A stretch of DNA of 64,000 nt from CAZDVQ01 sp964508975 (GTDB taxonomy: Bacteria; Bacteroidota; Bacteroidia; Chitinophagales; Saprospiraceae): positions 62,001-126,000 of the forward strand of contig CAZDVQ010000001.1 of NCBI GenBank assembly GCA_964508975.1, given 5' to 3'. Of this stretch, positions 43,830-52,541 are shown in pieces. A program made the translations under genes and the position numbers. The notes under the pieces are model-generated. The model saw only the letters and a program-made list of their open reading frames with translations. It searched no databases and was not told the DNA's origin. Positions within the stretch are counted from its first letter, which is position 1; each line of letters opens with the position of its first letter.

Positions 43830-44815
43830 AGCAAATCCACGCAGCCATCACCGCCGTAAACGGCTGGGTTCCAGAACATAAGCTCACCAATGCCGACCTT
43901 GAAAAGATGGTCGAGACCAACGACGAATGGATTTTATCGCGTACTGGTATCAGTGAGCGCCGCATTATGAAAGAGCCTGGAACTGGTTCGTCCGACATTG
44001 CGGTTCCTGCCGTGTTGGGCTTGCTTGAAAAACGTGGTATCGGCGCTGACGAGCTAGATATGATTATTGTTTGCACGGCTACGCCCGATATGCCTGTTCC
44101 GGCTACGGCTAATATTTTGGCCCATAAAATTGGGGCTAAAAATGCGTTTCACTTTGATTTGAACGCGGCTTGTTCAGGATTTATCTACGGTTTAACCGTA
44201 GGTGCCAAGTTTGTAGAATCAGGTTCGCACAAAAAAGTTTTGGTGGTTGGCGTCGACAAAATGTCGTCGATCATTGATTATACCGACCGCCGCACCTGTA
44301 TCATCTTTGGCGACGGTTGTGGCGCAGTATTGCTAGAGCCCAACACTGAAGGCCTTGGCTTTATCGATGCCGAGCACAAAAGCGACGGTGTTGGCTGCGA
44401 ATACCTAAATGTAAAAGCAGGTGGTTCAGTATCCCCGGCTAGCCATTTGACCGTAGACAACAAAGAGCACTTCGTGTTTCAGGAAGGTCAGGTAGTGTTT
44501 AAATGGGCCGTTAAAGGCATGGTTGATACCCTTAAAACGGTGATGCAGCGCAATAATTTGAGTGTTGAGCAGGTTGACTGGGTAATCCCGCATCAAGCCA
44601 ACAGGCGTATTATTGACTCGGTAGCCTCTATGGGTGATTTCCCATCGGAAAAAGTGATTGTGAACATCCAGAAATACGGCAATACGACCAACGGTACCAT
44701 CCCGCTGTGTTTGTGGGAGTGGGAAGATAAGTTCAAAAAAGGCGACACCATCCTGCTGACTGCTTTTGGTGGTGGGTTTACCTGGGGAAGTGTGATGTTG
44801 CGTTGGGCTTATTAA
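43826..44815 (+). CDS. fabH: 3-oxoacyl-ACP synthase III
   Basis: 329 aa. The catalytic triad is visible: Cys116 in LNAACSGF, His256 in IPHQANRRI and Asn286 in YGNTTNGT. Also NDEWILSRTGISERR near the start and FGGGFTWGS at the end. FabH condenses an acyl-CoA primer with malonyl-ACP to begin fatty acid synthesis. It lies at the head of fabH-efp-accB-accC, placing malonyl-CoA supply and first use together. Confidence 0.96.
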   Translation: MKQIHAAITAVNGWVPEHKLTNADLEKMVETNDEWILSRTGISERRIMKEPGTGSSDIAVPAVLGLLEKRGIGADELDMIIVCTATPDMPVPATANILAHKIGAKNAFHFDLNAACSGFIYGLTVGAKFVESGSHKKVLVVGVDKMSSIIDYTDRRTCIIFGDGCGAVLLEPNTEGLGFIDAEHKSDGVGCEYLNVKAGGSVSPASHLTVDNKEHFVFQEGQVVFKWAVKGMVDTLKTVMQRNNLSVEQVDWVIPHQANRRIIDSVASMGDFPSEKVIVNIQKYGNTTNGTIPLCLWEWEDKFKKGDTILLTAFGGGFTWGSVMLRWAY

Positions 44816-44946
44816 GCCAAGTGCTGAGGTAAAATTGTTTTTGAAGGGCTTATATTTGGCCTCCAAGCAATTTTGCGTTACCTTTACCCGAGAATTGAAG
44901 GCATAAACATTTCATTGTATCATAAATTTTTTATCAAAACCCTTTT

Positions 44947-45513
44947 ATGGCAACGACGTCAGACATTAAGAATGGCATGTGTATAGAACATAGCAACGAT
45001 ATTTTCGTTGTGAAAGAATTCCAGCACGTAAAACCTGGAAAAGGCAATGCTTTCGTGCGTACCAAGTTGAAGAGTATCACCAACGGTAAGGTGCTTGACC
45101 ATACTTTCCCTGCTGGCCACAAGGTTGACGAGGTAAAGATTGAGCGCCGCCAGTTTTCATACCTGTACAGCGATGGCGACCAGCTTAACTTCATGAACAT
45201 TGAAGACTACGAGCAAATTACCTTGCCTGAGCACATGTTGGATGCCCCACAGTTTTTGAAAGAGGGTACTTTGGTGTACGTGATTTTCCACAGCGCCACC
45301 GAGCGCCCGCTTGCAGCTGAAATGCCACAACAGTTGTTGTTGGAAGTAACCTATGTAGAGCCCGGTGTAAAAGGCGATACCGCCACCAACACCTTGACCC
45401 CTGCAACGGTTGAAACCGGCGCAACAGTTCGCGTACCACTTTTCATCAAGGAAGGTGATATTATCAAGATTGACACCACAACAGGAGAATACCTAGAACG
45501 CCAAAAAAAATAA
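44947..45513 (+). CDS. efp: Translation elongation factor P
   Basis: 188 aa, three-domain EF-P. The tip loop reads HVKPGKGNAFV with Lys32 at the position that reaches the peptidyl-transferase centre; ITLPEHMLDAPQFLKEG and the C-terminal GDIIKIDTTTGEYLER are conserved. It relieves stalling at consecutive prolines. accB begins 3 bp after its stop. Confidence 0.96.
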   Translation: MATTSDIKNGMCIEHSNDIFVVKEFQHVKPGKGNAFVRTKLKSITNGKVLDHTFPAGHKVDEVKIERRQFSYLYSDGDQLNFMNIEDYEQITLPEHMLDAPQFLKEGTLVYVIFHSATERPLAAEMPQQLLLEVTYVEPGVKGDTATNTLTPATVETGATVRVPLFIKEGDIIKIDTTTGEYLERQKK

Positions 45514-45516
45514 CCT

Positions 45517-46044
45517 ATGGACATGGATTTCAAATCCCTGAAAGAACTGGTGAAGCTCATCAGTGAAACTGAAATCAGCGAGTTCAAACTCGAGAATGAT
45601 GACATTCGCTTGGTGATTCGTTCCAAGGCTTATGCCGAGGCGATGAACCAGCCTGAAACCGTTTATCAGCAAGCTGCCCCGCAGATGATGTCGTACTCGG
45701 CTCCTGCACCAGTTGCAGCACCGGTTGCAGCAGCACCAGTTGCTCCTGCCGCCCCGGCCGCACCAGTAGCACCAGCCGCACCAGCAGCGGAAAACGCCAA
45801 TTACATCACCATCAAATCGCCTATGGTTGGAACGTTCTACCGTTCACCATCGCCAGGTAAAGATGCTTACGTACAAGTAGGCGACATGGTAACTGTAGGC
45901 CAACCGGTTTGTATCATCGAAGCGATGAAACTGTTCAACGAAGTTGAATCAGAAGTTTCAGGCCGCGTGGTAAAAGTATTGGCCGACGATGCTAGCCCGG
46001 TAGAGTACGATCAGCCATTGTTGCTTATCGACCCACAAGGTTAA
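45517..46044 (+). CDS. accB: Biotin carboxyl carrier protein of acetyl-CoA carboxylase
   Basis: 175 aa. N-terminal AccB segment (KELVKLISETEISEFKLEND), a Pro/Ala-rich swinging linker (about 60-92) and a C-terminal biotinyl domain with VCIIEAMKLFNEVE; Lys138 in the EAMKL motif is the biotinylation site. Carries the carboxyl group from AccC to the carboxyltransferase. 37 bp upstream of accC. Confidence 0.96.
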   Translation: MDMDFKSLKELVKLISETEISEFKLENDDIRLVIRSKAYAEAMNQPETVYQQAAPQMMSYSAPAPVAAPVAAAPVAPAAPAAPVAPAAPAAENANYITIKSPMVGTFYRSPSPGKDAYVQVGDMVTVGQPVCIIEAMKLFNEVESEVSGRVVKVLADDASPVEYDQPLLLIDPQG

Positions 46045-46081
46045 TCAACGCTGGAGCCCTAACCTTAAAAAAAGAACGCCC

Positions 46082-47431
46082 ATGTTCAAGAAAATACTCA
46101 TTGCCAACCGTGGTGAGATAGCCCTCCGCGTGATTAGAACCTGCCGCGAGATGGGTATCAAAACCGTTGCCGTTTATTCAACGGCCGACCGCGACAGTTT
46201 GCACGTGCGTTTTGCCGATGAGGCTGTATGTATTGGTCCGCCCGCAAGCTCCGAGTCGTACCTCAACATCCCGCGCATCATGGCCGCCGTTGAAATTACC
46301 AACGCCGATGCCGTACACCCAGGATACGGTTTCTTGGCCGAAAACGCAGGCTTTGCCGAGATTGTTACCCAGTACGGCGTTAAATTTATCGGGCCAACCC
46401 CCGATATGATCCGCAAGATGGGCGACAAAATCACCGCCAAGGAAACCATGATCAAAGCAGGTGTACCTGTTGTTCCGGGTTCTGACGGTTTGCTGAAAGA
46501 CCTCAAAAGCGGCCTTAAAATAGCCAAGGATATCGGCTACCCCGTTATCCTGAAAGCTACCGCCGGTGGTGGTGGCCGTGGCATGCGTATCGTTTGGAAA
46601 GACGAAGAGTTTGAAAACGCTTGGAATGCCGCGAAGACAGAAGCCAAAGCCGCTTTTGCCAACGATGGTATCTACGTGGAGAAATTCGTGGAAGAACCTC
46701 GCCATATTGAGTTCCAGATTGCTGGCGACCAGTACGGTAAGGTGTGCCACCTTTCTGAGCGCGATTGTTCTATCCAACGCCGCCACCAGAAACTGGTTGA
46801 AGAGTCTCCGTCTCCATTCCTCGATGACGATTTGCGTCAGCGTATGGGCGAGGCAGCCATCAAGGCAGCATCTTCTATCAAATATGAAGGTGTGGGTACC
46901 ATCGAGTTCCTCGTGGATAAGTACCGCAACTTTTACTTCATGGAGATGAACACCCGTATCCAGGTGGAACATACTGTAACAGAAGAAGTTATCGACTTTG
47001 ACCTGATCAAAGAGCAAATCAAAATAGCCGCTGGCGAGCCAATCTCGGGCAAGAACTACTTCCCGATTTTACACGCTATCGAGTGCCGTATCAACGCAGA
47101 GGACCCGATGAACGATTTCCGTCCGTCACCCGGCGCCATCACTTCATTCCACAGCCCTAAGGGCCATGGCGTGCGTGTAGATACCCATGTGTACTCTGGT
47201 TATACCATCCCGCCGTACTACGACTCGATGATTGCCAAGGTAATTTGCCGTGCGCAAACCCGCGAGGAGTGTATCGAGAAGATGAAACGCGCCCTCGACG
47301 AGTTTATCGTGGAAGGTGTAAAAACCACGGTGCCATTCCACCAGAAATTATTCGAGAACGAGGAGTTCTGCAAGGGTAATTTTACCACGGCCTTCCTCAA
47401 CGATTTCGACTGGGGCCAGAAGAAGAAATAA
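46082..47431 (+). CDS. accC: Biotin carboxylase subunit of acetyl-CoA carboxylase
   Basis: 449 aa, the standard length for AccC. N-terminal FKKILIANRGEIALRVIRTC; ATP-grasp domain with the Gly-rich loop KATAGGGGRGMRIVW and EMNTRIQVEHTVTEEV; C-terminal ECRINAEDP. ATP-dependent carboxylation of the biotin on AccB with bicarbonate. Last gene of the cluster, followed by a dispersed repeat. Confidence 0.97.
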   Translation: MFKKILIANRGEIALRVIRTCREMGIKTVAVYSTADRDSLHVRFADEAVCIGPPASSESYLNIPRIMAAVEITNADAVHPGYGFLAENAGFAEIVTQYGVKFIGPTPDMIRKMGDKITAKETMIKAGVPVVPGSDGLLKDLKSGLKIAKDIGYPVILKATAGGGGRGMRIVWKDEEFENAWNAAKTEAKAAFANDGIYVEKFVEEPRHIEFQIAGDQYGKVCHLSERDCSIQRRHQKLVEESPSPFLDDDLRQRMGEAAIKAASSIKYEGVGTIEFLVDKYRNFYFMEMNTRIQVEHTVTEEVIDFDLIKEQIKIAAGEPISGKNYFPILHAIECRINAEDPMNDFRPSPGAITSFHSPKGHGVRVDTHVYSGYTIPPYYDSMIAKVICRAQTREECIEKMKRALDEFIVEGVKTTVPFHQKLFENEEFCKGNFTTAFLNDFDWGQKKK

Positions 47432-47450
47432 TTTTTGATGTTTCTTTTTT

Positions 47451-47619
47451 GGGCGTGCCCCTCAAGCCCCACGGTGCTAGCACCGTGGGGCTTTCGTGTC
47501 GCTACGCTTCGCAGTTCGCGCAGTCACTACGTTCCTTTGCGGAGCACTTCGTGGTTCGCTATTCGCTCGGCCCCTGCGGGTCTGGCGCTACGCGCCACTG
47601 CGCCGCATCGCTCACGCAG
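47451..47619 (+). repeat. GGGCG dispersed repeat, copy 14, with perfect hairpin
   Basis: Plus-orientation copy 20 bp after accC. Near its start GCCCCACGGTGC-TA-GCACCGTGGGGC forms a perfect 12-bp stem. Ends CGCATCGCTCACGCA. Together with 30 bp on each side it accounts for the 273-bp gap before dnaN. Confidence 0.8.
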
Positions 47620-47664
47620 ATAAATTTAGCGGGATTCTTTAGCCCGCGTCCGCCAATTTTTTTT

Positions 47665-47672
47665 TAGCTTTG
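47665..47672 (+). promoter_or_regulatory. -7 element TAGCTTTG of dnaN
   Basis: TAnnTTTG match 32 bp upstream of the ATG. Confidence 0.5.
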
Positions 47673-47704
47673 CAACTAGAATATAAACTATAAAAGCCGT
47701 TTTT

Positions 47705-48829
47705 ATGAAATTTTCTGTTTCTTCTGACATATTGAGAGACCGGTTGAACATCGTTGGTGGTGCAATCGCCTCGAACCCAGTTTTGCCTATTCTGGAAGAC
47801 TTTTTATTTACCGTAAAAGGAAACAGACTACACATTGCAGCCACGGATTTAGAGACAACCATCAGCCTCGACCTTGAAGTTAACGCCGATGCCGATGGCA
47901 GCGTGGCTATCCCAGCTAAAATCTTGCAGGATACCTTGAAGGCACTGCCGGTTCAGCCACTTACCTTCACCGTGGACATGGACAATTTCGGTGTTGAAAT
48001 CACCTCGGCTTACGGTAAGTACAAACTTTCCGGCGAGAGCGGCGATGATTTCCCCAAAATCCCCATGGCTGAAGATGTGGATACCGTTGACCTACCCGCA
48101 CGCATTTTACACAAAGGTGTGGTGAAAACATTGTTTGCTACTAGCTCTGACGAATTGCGCTTGGCCATGACTGGTGTTTTCTTCCAGATTGACTTTAATA
48201 GTATCACCTTCGTGGCCACTGATGCCCACAAGTTGGTTCGTTATACCTTCGACAAACATGTTGAGTCGAACGTTTCAACATCGTTCATCTTGCCTAAAAA
48301 AGCCCTCAACTTATTGAAGAATGCTTTGCCAGGTGGCGATGAGAAGGTTCGCATGTCGTTTAATAAATCAAATGCGTTCTTCGAGTATGAAAGCATCAAG
48401 CTGGTATGCCGCATGGTAGACGCCCGTTACCCTGATTACAACGCGGTTATCCCTACCGACAACCCCAATAAAATGTCGATTACCCGTTCTGATTTCCAGA
48501 ACTCACTGAAACGTATCGCCATTTACGCCAATAAAACAACCAACCAGGTGGTGCTCAACATTACCGATAGCAACTTAACGGTAGAAGCCCAAGACTTGGA
48601 TTTCTCTAACGCCGCTACCGAGCAGCTGCCATGTAGCTTTGAAGGTGCAAGCGAGTTGACTATTGGCTTTAACGCCAAGTTTATGGCCGAGATGTTGGGC
48701 GTGTTGGAAACCGACCAGATTTCGCTCGAAATGTCTACCCCAAGCCGTGCGGGTATAATCCTGCCACAAGAACAAGTAGACGGTGAAAACTTGTTGATGT
48801 TGGTTATGCCTGTAATGCTAGGCAACTAG
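47705..48829 (+). CDS. dnaN: DNA polymerase III beta subunit (sliding clamp)
   Basis: 374 aa with the three-domain clamp pattern: MKFSVSSDILRDRLNIVGGA at the start, TEELRLAMTG-like SSDELRLAMTGVFF in the middle, and the C-terminal LMLVMPVML typical of clamps. The dimeric ring tethers DNA polymerase III to DNA. It is not next to dnaA or recF here. Its TAG stop overlaps the stop of the convergent 501-aa protein gene (CTAG). Confidence 0.96.
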   Translation: MKFSVSSDILRDRLNIVGGAIASNPVLPILEDFLFTVKGNRLHIAATDLETTISLDLEVNADADGSVAIPAKILQDTLKALPVQPLTFTVDMDNFGVEITSAYGKYKLSGESGDDFPKIPMAEDVDTVDLPARILHKGVVKTLFATSSDELRLAMTGVFFQIDFNSITFVATDAHKLVRYTFDKHVESNVSTSFILPKKALNLLKNALPGGDEKVRMSFNKSNAFFEYESIKLVCRMVDARYPDYNAVIPTDNPNKMSITRSDFQNSLKRIAIYANKTTNQVVLNITDSNLTVEAQDLDFSNAATEQLPCSFEGASELTIGFNAKFMAEMLGVLETDQISLEMSTPSRAGIILPQEQVDGENLLMLVMPVMLGN

Positions 48830-50331
48830 TCATCCACTGCTTCATCTGTAATATCTGTTTCGAGTATAAAGCGTGGGCTCGTTCGTTTTAAGAACCACTC
48901 GTCGAAGCGAATAACTTCAAAACTGCGCGGCTCCCAATACAAGTCGTCTTTGCCTTGGTGTAATGCCAGCAAAGACGACTTTGCTTTTTCGGCGGCTTCA
49001 TCGTAACTGTTGCTGCGGTAGTAGGCCAATGCAATCTTGAGTATATGCTTGGAGCGAGCGTTGTTGGCGTCTTTATATTTTTGCAGGAATTGCCTGAAAC
49101 TCTTGATGCCGTAATCTAAACCATCGAAGTCATCCTCATCTATATACATCATGAGCTCCAGTATACGCATACCCAAGAACCAGCCTTCACGGTCTTCCGC
49201 CAACAAGTTGTTTTTCCGCAGCGATTCACCAGCAAGTTTCAGATTGCCTTGGCTATAATATAAATAGGCTTGGTATAGCTCAAAATGCCCCGCCATGAGT
49301 TTGTTTTTCATAAATAGCGGGTGTGCCCGAGCTTGATCAATGCTGGCTTGGGCGGCGGGGTAGTCAGGCAAGCGTAGGTGGATGATAAATTGTATTTCTA
49401 ATACAGTAAGCATATCAAATCCGGTTGGAGACAGATTTACCAATAGCTCTACTACCGCTTCTTTTGCACTTGCAAATTCTTTTTTTCCTAAGCCGATGAC
49501 CGCTAACAACGAAAGTGCTACCTGCCTGATACTTCCAATAGTTAAGCCATGGTAACGATTGTCTAATTCTATTACTTTCTGTATATACACTTCAGCCAAA
49601 TCAAGATTTTTTATAATTTCGTAATAATAATACGTAGAGTATAAATAATATAATTGCTTAAAAGAGATACTGTTTGAATGTTGATAATAAGATTCCAATT
49701 CTTGGCGGAACAGTTCACCCTGGGGAGCAAATTTATTTTTTGCACTTGCTTTAAATTTCATCTCATTCATCAATATATTGTAATATTTTTTCGCAACGCC
49801 AGTTCGTTTTATTTCGTCAGCCTCTGTTTCTAAATTTTCGGTATAATACAATACAAATTTAGCTCCAAGAGTTAGACCTTTAATTTCACTGAGCATATTT
49901 CTGACTTCGTGTAATATTGTATAAAATTCGTATTTTAAACAGATTTTATAAATTTCTTCTAGACAAAGAATAGCCTCATTTGGTAGCCCCCTCTTTCTCA
50001 GCACAACAGCCTTATATAAACTAGAGAGGCAATATAAGTAAGACTGAGAATAAGCCGAAACAAAGGTATATTCCCTTTTTTGCATTAAAATAGTATCAAG
50101 CGCATCATCCTTTAATCTCTTTTTGAGGTGAGAAAAGGCCGAATTTGGTTTCTCCTTGTATAGGGCATAGCAGGCTTCCTCGTCGGAAAGCGTTTGCTCA
50201 GAGCGCAAAATGAGCAAAAGTAACTTGTAGCGCTGTGCGGAATCGCCGCTACCGGCAGCTTTTAGGTAACGGCGTAAGAGTCGAACTTCCCCTTTCCGTA
50301 GTTTTTTGATGATTGCAGTGAGTGATTTCAT
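48826..50331 (-). CDS. 501-aa helical-repeat (TPR-like) protein, paralogue 1
   Basis: Unknown function. The N-terminal 90 residues are basic and helical (IIKKLRKGEVRLLRRYLKAA; SHLKKRLKDDALDTILMQK), which could be a winged-helix or adaptor region. The rest is helix after helix with TPR-like spacing and ends with WEPRSFEVIRFDEWFLKR. No signal peptide or membrane segment; cytosolic. A gene of exactly the same length and plan lies at 50996-52501, and a 45-aa peptide gene sits between them, divergent from this gene. From memory, Bacteroidota carry many such lxKgEkrxlxryl-TPR proteins with no assigned role. The N-terminal half of the gene is AT-rich. Upstream region holds palindromes (see 50350-50399). 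Confidence 0.75.
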   Translation of the reverse strand: MKSLTAIIKKLRKGEVRLLRRYLKAAGSGDSAQRYKLLLLILRSEQTLSDEEACYALYKEKPNSAFSHLKKRLKDDALDTILMQKREYTFVSAYSQSYLYCLSSLYKAVVLRKRGLPNEAILCLEEIYKICLKYEFYTILHEVRNMLSEIKGLTLGAKFVLYYTENLETEADEIKRTGVAKKYYNILMNEMKFKASAKNKFAPQGELFRQELESYYQHSNSISFKQLYYLYSTYYYYEIIKNLDLAEVYIQKVIELDNRYHGLTIGSIRQVALSLLAVIGLGKKEFASAKEAVVELLVNLSPTGFDMLTVLEIQFIIHLRLPDYPAAQASIDQARAHPLFMKNKLMAGHFELYQAYLYYSQGNLKLAGESLRKNNLLAEDREGWFLGMRILELMMYIDEDDFDGLDYGIKSFRQFLQKYKDANNARSKHILKIALAYYRSNSYDEAAEKAKSSLLALHQGKDDLYWEPRSFEVIRFDEWFLKRTSPRFILETDITDEAVDD

Positions 50332-50349
50332 ATACTACATTGTCAAAAT

Positions 50350-50399
50350 AATATTCATAATTATAACTTAATTAACTGAATATTATGTATTTGCAAATA
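50350..50399. promoter_or_regulatory. Palindromes upstream of TPR-like gene 1
   Basis: AATATTCA (50350-50357) and TGAATATT (50377-50384) are an inverted repeat, followed by the perfect 12-bp palindrome TATTTGCAAATA (50388-50399), 20-70 bp upstream of the start codon. They could be operator sites; AT-rich chance is possible. Confidence 0.35.
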
Positions 50400-50556
50400 A
50401 TAATACCTTCTTTTAATATTCAAAAGTAGGTATTATTCTGCATTAATAGGAATATATAAAGTTAAATCTTTGTACCAGTCAATAAAGGTATATGCAGAAG
50501 CGGCACACACCGCATGAAAGTATATTGCCTTTATATAACCCAAAAGTAGCATAAAA

Positions 50557-50595
50557 GGCTTGGTTTACGGTGTTTTGCACCAAATAAACCAAGCC
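50557..50595. promoter_or_regulatory. Long perfect hairpin in the intergenic region
   Basis: GGCTTGGTTTA (50557-50567) pairs perfectly with TAAACCAAGCC (50585-50595), with an inner GGTG/CACC stem. It lies between TPR-like gene 1 and the peptide gene, in otherwise AT-rich DNA. Could be a terminator, small-RNA hairpin or minimal mobile element. Confidence 0.5.
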
Positions 50596-50692
50596 CTGAT
50601 TTTGTTTTGACTATTTCAAATTGTCAAAAAAGATATAAAAAAAATATTTTATTTTTTTTATAATCAATTGTTTACATATTGAAATTAGTTTA

Positions 50693-50700
50693 TATCTTTG
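50693..50700 (+). promoter_or_regulatory. -7 element TATCTTTG of the peptide gene
   Basis: TAnnTTTG match 95 bp before the ATG, with a weak TTG 22 bp upstream. The leader has CGAATCT (50713-50719) and AGATTCG (50788-50794), able to pair across the leader just before the start codon. Confidence 0.5.
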
Positions 50701-50795
50701 TCAAAAGTTAGTCGAATCTAAGTTGTTTTAGGGAGCGGTGTGCCCCATCTTTGTTTTACGAAACAAGCCACACTTTACCACAAAACAAGATTCGT

Positions 50796-50933
50796 ATGAC
50801 GACTAGCAAACTAAATTTGGATGCGTTCCAAGTTAAAACAAAGATTGAAGTATTATCAGGCGTACAGCAGCTTTCAATAAAGGGGGGAAATTCCAATGGC
50901 TTGAAAGTCATTGGAGTTGGAGAAGGTACTTAA
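50796..50933 (+). CDS. 45-aa double-glycine leader peptide (secreted peptide or pheromone precursor)
   Basis: ATG at 50796; the frame is open further up but the promoter and conserved look favour this start. The sequence divides into a leader MTTSKLNLDAFQVKTKIEVL plus SGVQQLSIKGG and a 14-residue tail NSNGLKVIGVGEGT. The LNLDxFxVKT...L..GG form resembles the leaders of Bacteroidota ribosomal peptides that are cut after Gly-Gly by C39-peptidase ABC transporters. The tail has no Cys, so it is not a normal lanthipeptide or microcin core. It has its own promoter motif and a strong terminator, which supports it being a real gene. It lies between two paralogous 501-aa TPR-like genes. No processing enzyme is in the window. 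Confidence 0.6.
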   Translation: MTTSKLNLDAFQVKTKIEVLSGVQQLSIKGGNSNGLKVIGVGEGT

Positions 50934-50952
50934 GATTTATTTGGGGGGATAA

Positions 50953-50996
50953 CAGCCTTGGGGCCGGTCACAATGGTGAATCGGCCCTCGGCTTTT
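50953..50996 (+). terminator. Terminator after the peptide gene
   Basis: AGCCTTGGGGCCG and CGGCCCTCGGCT pair (small bulge), followed by TTTTT, 20 bp after the peptide stop. It ends at the stop codon of the convergent TPR-like gene 2. Confidence 0.75.
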
Positions 50997-52501
50997 TATG
51001 GAGTTTCGGTGTTGGGCCCGATAAGCCAGTCGGGCTTAAACTTTGTGGCTTTGGATAAGTACCAGGTATCAAAGCGGATAGTTTCAAACCCGTATGGGTC
51101 CCAGTAGAATTCGTTTTGCCCCGCGTAAAGTAGCCTCAGCTCTGCTTCTGCCATTGCGGCAGCAAGACTATGGTTGCGGGTTTTTATGAAAGCTTGAACG
51201 ATCTTAAGGATCAGTTTTAAACGCGCTGCATTTGCATTGGGGTACCGCTGGAGCTGGGCTCTAGTAGCTTTGTATTGATAATCAACGCTATCGATATCTT
51301 TATCATCTAATGCTATGATAATGTCTAAGATTTTGATACCCAGAAACCACCCTTCTTTGTCTTCGGATAAGTTGCTGTTTTGCCTTAGTAGTACGACGCT
51401 CTCCTTTTTCTTGTTTTGTAAGAATAATAATGTGGATTGATAAAGTTGCACGTGACCAATAAAAAGGCGATTCTTTAAATAGTAGGGGTGCATCTTAATT
51501 TCGTCAATCAGTTCCATTGCTGGTATAATCGAAGCGTTGTTTATTAGTACTACAAGTTTTAGCTCTAGACATATTAGGTGGTCATATAAAGTTTTAGTTC
51601 TGTATGTATCCAATAGCTGATTAACCAATTCAATTGCTTCATTATATTTGGACTTGTGAACCTTAATTTTTACGGAAAGAGCAAGAGCTACTCTTTCTAT
51701 ATCTTTTATAGTTTTCGATTTATTTTGAGAAATCGTCTCGATTAGAACATTGACATATTCCTCGGCCTGCTCATAGTCTTTAATATGGATAGAATAATAT
51801 GTGCTATAAGCATTATAAATCATTTTAAAATGCACGGAACCACTAATAAGGGATAATTGGTCAAGCTCCACCTTGCGCATATTCAGCAAGGATAGCTCTT
51901 CCTTGCTCCATGATTTCTTATATCTCAGCTTGAGCAGTAATTCCCCATAAAACACTTTACTAATGGCATAAATTTTATAGTCGTCGAGAGCTTTACTTAT
52001 ATCATTTATAAATAACTCTCCTGTATAATCATATGGAACCGAAGGTTGGATGTCGCACTCCTTAGATGCGAGGAGTGCATAAAAAACTAAGTGATCATTC
52101 TGTTCTGCAAATAATTTTGCTTCCTTAATTAAATTCTGCAGCAAGTCTATTCTTAATCCGCGAGTCCCAATCACTTCTATATTTAAAACATTCAACATCG
52201 ACCGGAACAGGTTCTGCGAATAAGCAGAGTGAAAAACCTGTTCCGGTTCTTGTAGCAAGAAGGTTTTGAACACGGCGTTGCGAATGCGTTTTTTGAGGTG
52301 CGACATTCGGCTGTCGGGCGGGGCGCCATAGAGGTGTTCAGCGGCCTCCTTCTCGGTGATAGGGCCTGGAGTAGTAAGGATCAATTTGACCAACTTGAGG
52401 GCAAGCTGGTTTTTAGCGGGGGATGTAATGTACAAGTACCTTTTTAGGTATACGAGCTCGGTTTTGCGAAGGCAACGTACCAATGCAGCAGTTTCGTTCA
52501 T
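50996..52501 (-). CDS. 501-aa helical-repeat (TPR-like) protein, paralogue 2
   Basis: Same length and plan as the gene at 48826-50331. N-terminal basic helices (VRCLRKTELVYLKRYLY; SHLKKRIRNAVFKTFLLQ), about 400 residues of helical repeats, then matched C-terminal motifs: WFLGIKILDIIIALDDKDID against WFLGMRILELMMYIDEDDFD, and YWDPYGFETIRFDTWYL against YWEPRSFEVIRFDEWFL. Overall identity by eye is moderate, so the duplication is old or the copies diverged in the sensor part. Cytosolic, function unknown. Two direct repeats sit upstream (52542-52571). Confidence 0.75.
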   Translation of the reverse strand: MNETAALVRCLRKTELVYLKRYLYITSPAKNQLALKLVKLILTTPGPITEKEAAEHLYGAPPDSRMSHLKKRIRNAVFKTFLLQEPEQVFHSAYSQNLFRSMLNVLNIEVIGTRGLRIDLLQNLIKEAKLFAEQNDHLVFYALLASKECDIQPSVPYDYTGELFINDISKALDDYKIYAISKVFYGELLLKLRYKKSWSKEELSLLNMRKVELDQLSLISGSVHFKMIYNAYSTYYSIHIKDYEQAEEYVNVLIETISQNKSKTIKDIERVALALSVKIKVHKSKYNEAIELVNQLLDTYRTKTLYDHLICLELKLVVLINNASIIPAMELIDEIKMHPYYLKNRLFIGHVQLYQSTLLFLQNKKKESVVLLRQNSNLSEDKEGWFLGIKILDIIIALDDKDIDSVDYQYKATRAQLQRYPNANAARLKLILKIVQAFIKTRNHSLAAAMAEAELRLLYAGQNEFYWDPYGFETIRFDTWYLSKATKFKPDWLIGPNTETP

Positions 52502-52541
52502 CTTATATTAATTGCACTTAACTAAAATGATTATGTCAAGA

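Noticed and set aside
46178..47017. 279-codon antisense frame opposite accC
   Set aside because: Long only because of accC codon bias; no recognisable protein features.
50796..50933. Lanthipeptide or other thioether RiPP precursor
   Set aside because: The tail after GG has no cysteine and no lanthionine synthetase or radical-SAM gene is nearby; a GG-exported signal peptide is the better reading.
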